A DNA stretch of 64,000 nt from an uncultured Umboniibacter sp. GTDB taxonomy: Bacteria; Pseudomonadota; Gammaproteobacteria; Pseudomonadales; DSM-25080. Below are positions 60,085-64,000 of the stretch, piece by piece. Made by a program: the position numbers and the translations under genes. The notes under the pieces are model-generated. The model did not search any database, was not told the DNA's origin, and saw only the letters and a program-made list of their open reading frames with translations. The stretch lies in NCBI RefSeq assembly GCF_947497555.1, contig NZ_CANMGY010000002.1:348243-412242 (forward strand). The letters run 5' to 3'. Each line of letters starts with the position of its first letter. Position 1 is the stretch's first letter.

Positions 60085-61278
60085 ATGAACTCCTATATAG
60101 AAACGTTACAACCTTATCCATTTGAACGCTTGCGAACGCTTAAAGAGGGAATTGAACCTCGGCAATCACCTGAGATCTTCTTATCTATCGGCGAACCTAA
60201 GCATGCTGCGCCAGCTATCGCGACCGATGCACTCATTAACGCTATGACGGAAATCACCCGCTATCCAAGCACGCTGGGGACGCCTGAGCTGAGATCTGCC
60301 ATTTCAAATTGGTTATTACGCCGTTTTAACGCCCAGGTGGATCCGACTACCCAAGTAATTCCTTGCAATGGGACTCGAGAGGGAATCTTTTCCCTCATTC
60401 AAGCGATTGTAAATCGTCACAAGGAGCAGCCTCTCGTAGCAATGCCCAATCCGTTCTATCAGATTTATGAAGGCGCCACTCTCCTCGCTGGCGCGCAACC
60501 TTTGTTCCTCAATATTTCTCCAGATTGCCACGGTCAGCCCAACTTCGAGGCTGTAAATCCGGAAACATGGAGGCATACGCAACTCTTGATGATTTGTACG
60601 CCTGGCAACCCGACTGGGGAATGTCTGAGCCTTAGCACGCTTAAAAAGTTGATTGCGCTCGCTGATACCTACGACTTTATCATTGCCTCGGACGAATGTT
60701 ACTCTGAACTGTACCCAACCAATTCTGCCGCACCGGCAGGGTTACTTCAGGCCTGCGCAGAGCTAGGGAGAACCGATTTTTCTCGTTGCTTAGCCATTCA
60801 TTCTCTTAGTAAGCGCTCTAATTTACCTGGCCTACGTTCGGGCTTTATTGCTGGTGATGCAAACATTATCAAACCCTACACCACCTATCGAACCTATCAC
60901 GGCTGTGCCATGAGTCTTCCCACTCAATATGCCTCAGTTGCTGCCTGGAACGATGAACATCACGTTGAGCAGAATCGTACTGCCTACGACGAAAAATACA
61001 CCATGTTTGTTGAGCGCCTTTCACCTCACTTCGACATCAAACGCCCTGATGCCAGTTTCTACATTTGGCTCGAAGTTCACGGTGACGATCAGCACTTCGC
61101 TCGTGAGCTGTTTCGCGTTACTGGCATTACCGTACTACCAGGCAGCTTTCTAGCTAGAACATCGGAAGGTACCAACCCTGGATCGGGCTATGTGAGAATT
61201 GCCTTAGTTGCGCCGCTCAAGGAGTGCTCAGAAGCCGCTGATCGTATCGTCAGGTTTATGGAGAACGGGTATGAATAA
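60085..61278 (+). CDS. dapC: Succinyldiaminopimelate transaminase
   Basis: A fold-type I aminotransferase of about 397 residues in lysine/diaminopimelate synthesis. FLSIGEPKHAAPA, TPGNPTGECLS, ASDECYSELY and the PLP-binding Lys in HSLSKRSNLPGLRSGF match DapC. ATG 60085 gives the conserved start MNSYIETLQPYPFERL; the frame from 60040 would overlap glnD. It overlaps nth by 8 bp. The order map-glnD-dapC equals that of pseudomonads. Confidence 0.92.
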   Translation: MNSYIETLQPYPFERLRTLKEGIEPRQSPEIFLSIGEPKHAAPAIATDALINAMTEITRYPSTLGTPELRSAISNWLLRRFNAQVDPTTQVIPCNGTREGIFSLIQAIVNRHKEQPLVAMPNPFYQIYEGATLLAGAQPLFLNISPDCHGQPNFEAVNPETWRHTQLLMICTPGNPTGECLSLSTLKKLIALADTYDFIIASDECYSELYPTNSAAPAGLLQACAELGRTDFSRCLAIHSLSKRSNLPGLRSGFIAGDANIIKPYTTYRTYHGCAMSLPTQYASVAAWNDEHHVEQNRTAYDEKYTMFVERLSPHFDIKRPDASFYIWLEVHGDDQHFARELFRVTGITVLPGSFLARTSEGTNPGSGYVRIALVAPLKECSEAADRIVRFMENGYE

Positions 61279-61924
61279 AGCGGATCGTGTCCATTTCATC
61301 TTCGAGAAATTGATGAAGACCTACCCTCAACCGCCGGTGCCGCTTGATCACTTCGATAGTTACTCACTGTTAGTGGCGGTATTACTCTCTGCACAGTGCA
61401 CTGATGCACGAGTAAATACGGTTACACCATCACTATGGCAACTTGCCGACAACCCTTTTGATATGGCACAGCAATCTGTGGCGGACATCCAAGCGATTAT
61501 TCGTCCTTGCGGTTTATCCCCACAGAAGGCCAAGGCAATCCAAGGTTTATCGCAAATATTGGTTGATAAGCACGCCGGTGAAGTGCCTGACAATTTTACT
61601 GACTTAGAAGCATTACCTGGTGTAGGTCATAAAACGGCTGGTGTTGTCATGGCACAGGCTTTTGGCCATCCCGCGTTCCCCGTAGATACCCATATTCATC
61701 GACTCGCTCAACGCTGGGGCCTAAGCTCCGGAAAATCGGTAGAGCAGACCGAGAGGGATCTAAAACGTTTATTCCCTGAGCCGTCCTGGAATAAGCTTCA
61801 CCTTCAGATTATCTTTTGGGGACGTGACTACTGTACTGCCAGAGGTTGTGACGGGCGGGTGTGTGAAATTTGCACCACCACCTACCCCAATAGAAAGCAC
61901 GCTAAAAAGCTAAAGAAGCCCTAA
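61271..61924 (+). CDS. nth: Endonuclease III, with unusual C-terminal cysteine spacing
   Basis: A 217-residue base-excision glycosylase/AP lyase for oxidised pyrimidines. LPGVGHKTAGVV carries the catalytic Lys121 in the helix-hairpin-helix and VDTHIHRLAQRWG the Asp139. ATG 61271 has GGAG 7 nt upstream and overlaps dapC by 8 bp. The C-terminal four cysteines (188, 193, 198, 201) are spaced C-x4-C-x4-C-x2-C instead of the usual C-x6-C-x2-C-x5-C of the 4Fe-4S cluster. Otherwise normal. Expected to act on nucleoid DNA. Confidence 0.93.
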   Translation: MNKADRVHFIFEKLMKTYPQPPVPLDHFDSYSLLVAVLLSAQCTDARVNTVTPSLWQLADNPFDMAQQSVADIQAIIRPCGLSPQKAKAIQGLSQILVDKHAGEVPDNFTDLEALPGVGHKTAGVVMAQAFGHPAFPVDTHIHRLAQRWGLSSGKSVEQTERDLKRLFPEPSWNKLHLQIIFWGRDYCTARGCDGRVCEICTTTYPNRKHAKKLKKP

Positions 61925-62022
61925 GTATTTTGATCCAAAGAAAAGATTATGTCGTAACTCAGACAAAACCAAACGTGAGGCGTAATGACACGGCTCAACG
62001 ATTAAAAACAAGAGGATAAACT

Positions 62023-62535
62023 ATGAAATTTTTCGCTGCTGCCTTAACTGCGCTAATCAGCCTCAATGCATTCGCTCTGGAAGTAGGCGATAAAGCACCC
62101 GCATTCGAACTGCCTGCCAGCGATGGTAACACCTACAACTCTGAAGACTTTATCGGTAAGCAAGCAGTCGTGATCGCCTGGTACCCTAAAGCTTTCACTA
62201 GTGGTTGTACGGTTGAATGTAAATCACTGGCTATGAACGGACACCTCATCGAAGAATATGATGCGGCCTATTTCATGGCGAGTGTTGATCCGCTTGAGGA
62301 TAATACCCGATTTGCTGAAGAGAACGATGCGAAGTTTCCGATTCTCTCGGATGAAGATAAGAGCGTCGCTGAGGCAATGGACGTATTAATCCCGGTAATC
62401 GGTGTCGCATCGCGAGTAACTATCTACATAGATATCGATGGTAATATCTCATTCATCGATGATGACATTAATCCCGCGACATCAGCGGAAGACATTGCTG
62501 CGCGTCTAGGGGAACTAGAGACACCTAAAGCCTGA
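62023..62535 (+). CDS. Exported peroxiredoxin (Bcp/PrxQ type)
   Basis: A 170-residue thioredoxin-fold protein with a signal peptide (MKFFAAALTALISLNAFA) and a peroxiredoxin core: YPKAFTSGCTVECKSL has the peroxidatic Cys and a second Cys four residues on, suggesting an intramolecular disulfide. LSDEDKSVAEAMDV and a C-terminal strand follow. It should detoxify peroxide in the periplasm. It has a clear GAGGA box and a 98-bp upstream gap, so it probably has its own promoter, and a bidirectional terminator downstream. Confidence 0.88.
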   Translation: MKFFAAALTALISLNAFALEVGDKAPAFELPASDGNTYNSEDFIGKQAVVIAWYPKAFTSGCTVECKSLAMNGHLIEEYDAAYFMASVDPLEDNTRFAEENDAKFPILSDEDKSVAEAMDVLIPVIGVASRVTIYIDIDGNISFIDDDINPATSAEDIAARLGELETPKA

Positions 62536-62559
62536 TTCAATCAGCAAGCGCGGGCCGCG

Positions 62560-62588
62560 AAAAAGGGAGCTTAATAGCTCCCTTTTTT
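62560..62588. terminator. Bidirectional terminator between peroxiredoxin and glycosyltransferase genes
   Basis: AAAAAGGGAGC and GCTCCCTTTTTT arms with a 6-nt loop; T runs on both strands, serving two convergent genes. Confidence 0.88.
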
Positions 62589-62608
62589 ATTTCTGAATAA
62601 GGACTACC

Positions 62609-63328
62609 TTATTCACACCAATAGTCTTCAATCCATCGTGCTGGTTTGAAATGTCGGTACCACTTACCGCTCTTTCCTTCGACCGCCTCAGGTGGATTCG
62701 GCAACCCGTGGAATATCAAAATTTTCGCCTCATCCGGAATAAATGGGTCTATGAAGAAATTCATTGGAAACTTCGGCAAGCACTTATATTTGAAACTTGG
62801 CACCCATTCATCTGGCCAAAATTGCATTTTACCGGAACGATGCATCTCTCGCGATAAATAGGCCTGCTCATGGCGAACTTCACTTCGAACGCGCTCAAAG
62901 TTATTAACGAAGTTTTCAAGAATCTCAGGGTAGGCACCTGGAATAAAGCGGAATATAGACGAATTACCCTCCTGCTTTGCAGGGTTCTTTTTGTCATGAG
63001 CAATGAAAAATTCGCCTTCAATCTCAAATAATGGGTCAATCGAATCGACTATCACCACGTCGAGGTCAAGAAACAATGTCGGCCCCTCTAACCCTCCGAA
63101 ACCTGGAGCAAAAACGGTTAGCTTGCGCCAACCGCGCTCTGGGAGTCCAGTAGGAAGCTCCAATTCGGGCAAAGGCTGTACTTCTACTTCCTCTCGTATA
63201 CCGGAACCATCTTCAGTAAAGCAGACAAAGCGAAAGTCCCCGGTTAGGTTGCGGCGAACCATTGCATAAAGACGATTGACATAGTGTGGGGGAAACTTAT
63301 CTCCCCATTTCATACAAATTATATTCAA
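62609..63328 (-). CDS. Glycosyltransferase-like protein with a DxD motif
   Basis: A 239-residue soluble protein of GT-A appearance. It begins IICMKWGDKFPPHYVNRLYAM, and the segment GPTLFLDLDVVIVDSIDPL near residue 83-101 contains the DLD metal/nucleotide-sugar motif, as in GT8-like enzymes. A final ILIFHGLPNPP with its His also fits metal binding in that fold. Donor and acceptor are unknown. It starts with TTG after a GGAAGA box; a later ATG (63313) would remove conserved-looking residues. The rRNA operon upstream points toward it but is blocked by a terminator. Confidence 0.75.
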   Translation of the reverse strand: MNIICMKWGDKFPPHYVNRLYAMVRRNLTGDFRFVCFTEDGSGIREEVEVQPLPELELPTGLPERGWRKLTVFAPGFGGLEGPTLFLDLDVVIVDSIDPLFEIEGEFFIAHDKKNPAKQEGNSSIFRFIPGAYPEILENFVNNFERVRSEVRHEQAYLSREMHRSGKMQFWPDEWVPSFKYKCLPKFPMNFFIDPFIPDEAKILIFHGLPNPPEAVEGKSGKWYRHFKPARWIEDYWCE

Positions 63329-63357
63329 GAGTATCTTCCTTCACCCCAAATTTTTGA

Positions 63358-63382
63358 ATGTATTAATTAGCCATTAATACAT
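63358..63382. promoter_or_regulatory. Perfect inverted repeat upstream of the glycosyltransferase gene
   Basis: ATGTATTAAT-TAGCC-ATTAATACAT: 10-bp perfect arms with a 5-bp centre, 30 bp upstream of the start. AT-rich and without a T run, it looks like an operator rather than a terminator. Confidence 0.4.
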
Positions 63383-63445
63383 AACAACTATACCACCTTA
63401 TTCACGCGCTGCAGATTATAAACGTCGGGGTTTTCTACAGGCAAT

Positions 63446-63475
63446 AAAAAAGGCCCAACCAAACGGTTGAGCCTT
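63446..63475 (-). terminator. Terminator of the rRNA operon
   Basis: GGCTCAACC-GTTT-GGTTGGGCC followed by six T on the minus strand, 16 bp after the 5S 3' end. The core CCAACC/GGTTG with the same loop recurs in the tRNA-array terminators. Confidence 0.88.
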
Positions 63476-63490
63476 CTTCATTGTATTAAG

Positions 63491-63609
63491 TGCCTGGCGG
63501 TGACCTACTCTCACATGGGGAAACCCCACACTACCATCGGCGATGAAACGTTTCACTTCTGAGTTCGGGATGGGATCAGGTGGTTCCATTTCTCTATAGC
63601 CGCCAGGCA
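63491..63609 (-). rRNA. rrf: 5S ribosomal RNA
   Basis: About 119 nt. Ends TGCCTGGCGG and CCGCCAGGCA pair; CGAACTCAGAAGTGAAAC and CGCCGATGGTAGTGTGGGG are the universal inner blocks. Boundaries within a couple of bases by comparison with E. coli. Confidence 0.95.
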
Positions 63610-63810
63610 AAACTGGCTTTGAATGTCTGTGTCTGACTGGGTAATCATTGATTAGCCTGCACAGTATCCAAAATAAGTCGGTAATAACGAAGCTGATTCA
63701 CTTTCTGTGTTCTCACGAGTCCAGATCTAACAAGATCCTGCGATCGTTCAATTTGAATCTTTCGATTCTTTCAAGTATCTCTACTCTACTTAACCGTTTT
63801 GCTGGCCGGT

Positions 63811-63913
63811 AATTTTCGTTTTGTTCTAGGCGCTATAAGCAGCGAGTGGCAGGAGCGTACAACTGTACGTAACTGTCATCGATGCGCGTAGCAACAACGA
63901 ACAAAGCAAAATT
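63811..63913. repeat. 103-bp imperfect palindrome in the 23S-5S spacer
   Basis: Outer arms AATTTTCGTTTTGTTC and GAACAAAGCAAAATT, with inner pairing TGGCAG/CTGTCA and CGTACA/GTACG around ACT. It could be a mobile REP-like unit inserted in the spacer or an RNase III processing structure. Only one copy is in the window. The rest of the 322-nt spacer (63610-63931) holds no tRNA that I can see. Confidence 0.5.
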
Positions 63914-63931
63914 AACAACAACAAAATATAT

Positions 63932-64000
63932 ATGGTCAAGCCTCACGGGCAATTAGTATTGGTTAGCTTAACGCCTCACAGCGCTTCCACACCCAACCTA
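63932..64000 (-). rRNA. rrl: 23S ribosomal RNA, 3' end (partial)
   Basis: The last 69 nt, running off the window, match the 23S 3' end: ACTAATTGCCCGTGAGGC and the following GGCTTGACCAT correspond to the E. coli terminus. The rRNA operon is transcribed on the minus strand toward 5S. Confidence 0.9.

Noticed and set aside
63416..63610. 64-codon open frame on the minus strand
   Set aside because: It is a translation of the 5S rRNA and its terminator.

Overview
The window is a piece of a gammaproteobacterial chromosome, close to half G+C by eye and probably marine. Evidence for this is the gene content, the many collinear housekeeping genes and lineage markers such as EpmC, TusA, YheU, RpoS/NlpD and a BamA-Skp-LpxD block. 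From memory, recX through dapC follows the same order as the Pseudomonas aeruginosa stretch around recA, rpoS, dnaE, bamA, rpsB and glnD, so a relative within or near Pseudomonadales/Cellvibrionales is likely. The genus is not resolved.

Positions 1-9500 are the accessory part. They hold the start of a TolC-type outer-membrane protein, a secreted alpha/beta hydrolase, a small lipoprotein, a TonB-dependent receptor with its own promoter and terminator, a TPR-sulfotransferase, a secreted S41 peptidase and a divergent membrane-anchored CadC/ToxR-type regulator. The gap between peptidase and regulator carries four CTGA words spaced exactly 11 bp apart. Positions 9530-10440 are a minus-strand Glu-Gly-Glu-Gly-Glu tRNA array driven by a near-consensus promoter, with duplicated terminators and a chimeric tRNA remnant at its distal end.

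Positions 10490-20540 mix small housekeeping and stress genes. These are a compact msrB-tag-DUF1499-gpx operon, alaA, an AcoX/NAD-kinase-like gene, pdxB, epmC, tusA-yheU-methyltransferase, a thiamine-binding family protein, gcvR-like, and several unknowns. Positions 20570-25680 carry recX-recA (with an SOS box), pncC, and divergent mutS-fdxA.

Positions 25845-56324 are one long minus-strand superoperon, read from high to low coordinates: rpsB-tsf | pyrH-frr | uppS-cdsA-dxr-rseP-bamA-skp-lpxD-fabZ-lpxA-lpxB-rnhB-dnaE-accA-tilS | pyrG-kdsA-eno-ftsB-ispD-ispF-truD-pcm-popT-nlpD-rpoS. It links translation, isoprenoid and undecaprenyl supply, phospholipid and lipid A synthesis, outer-membrane assembly, replication, CTP/KDO supply, division and stationary-phase control. 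surE, normally between truD and pcm, is absent, and a DUF368 polyprenyl-phosphate transporter gene lies between pcm and nlpD. On the plus strand from 56583 come map, glnD, dapC, nth and a secreted peroxiredoxin. The window ends with a glycosyltransferase-like gene and the tail of an rRNA operon (5S, spacer with a large palindrome, 23S 3' end).

I found no CRISPR array, integrase, transposase, prophage or recognisable defence system. The most interesting signals are regulatory and structural: the phased repeats by the CadC-type regulator, the chimeric tRNA remnant with covarying spacer hairpins, and a long Asp-rich insertion in an extracellular loop of BamA.
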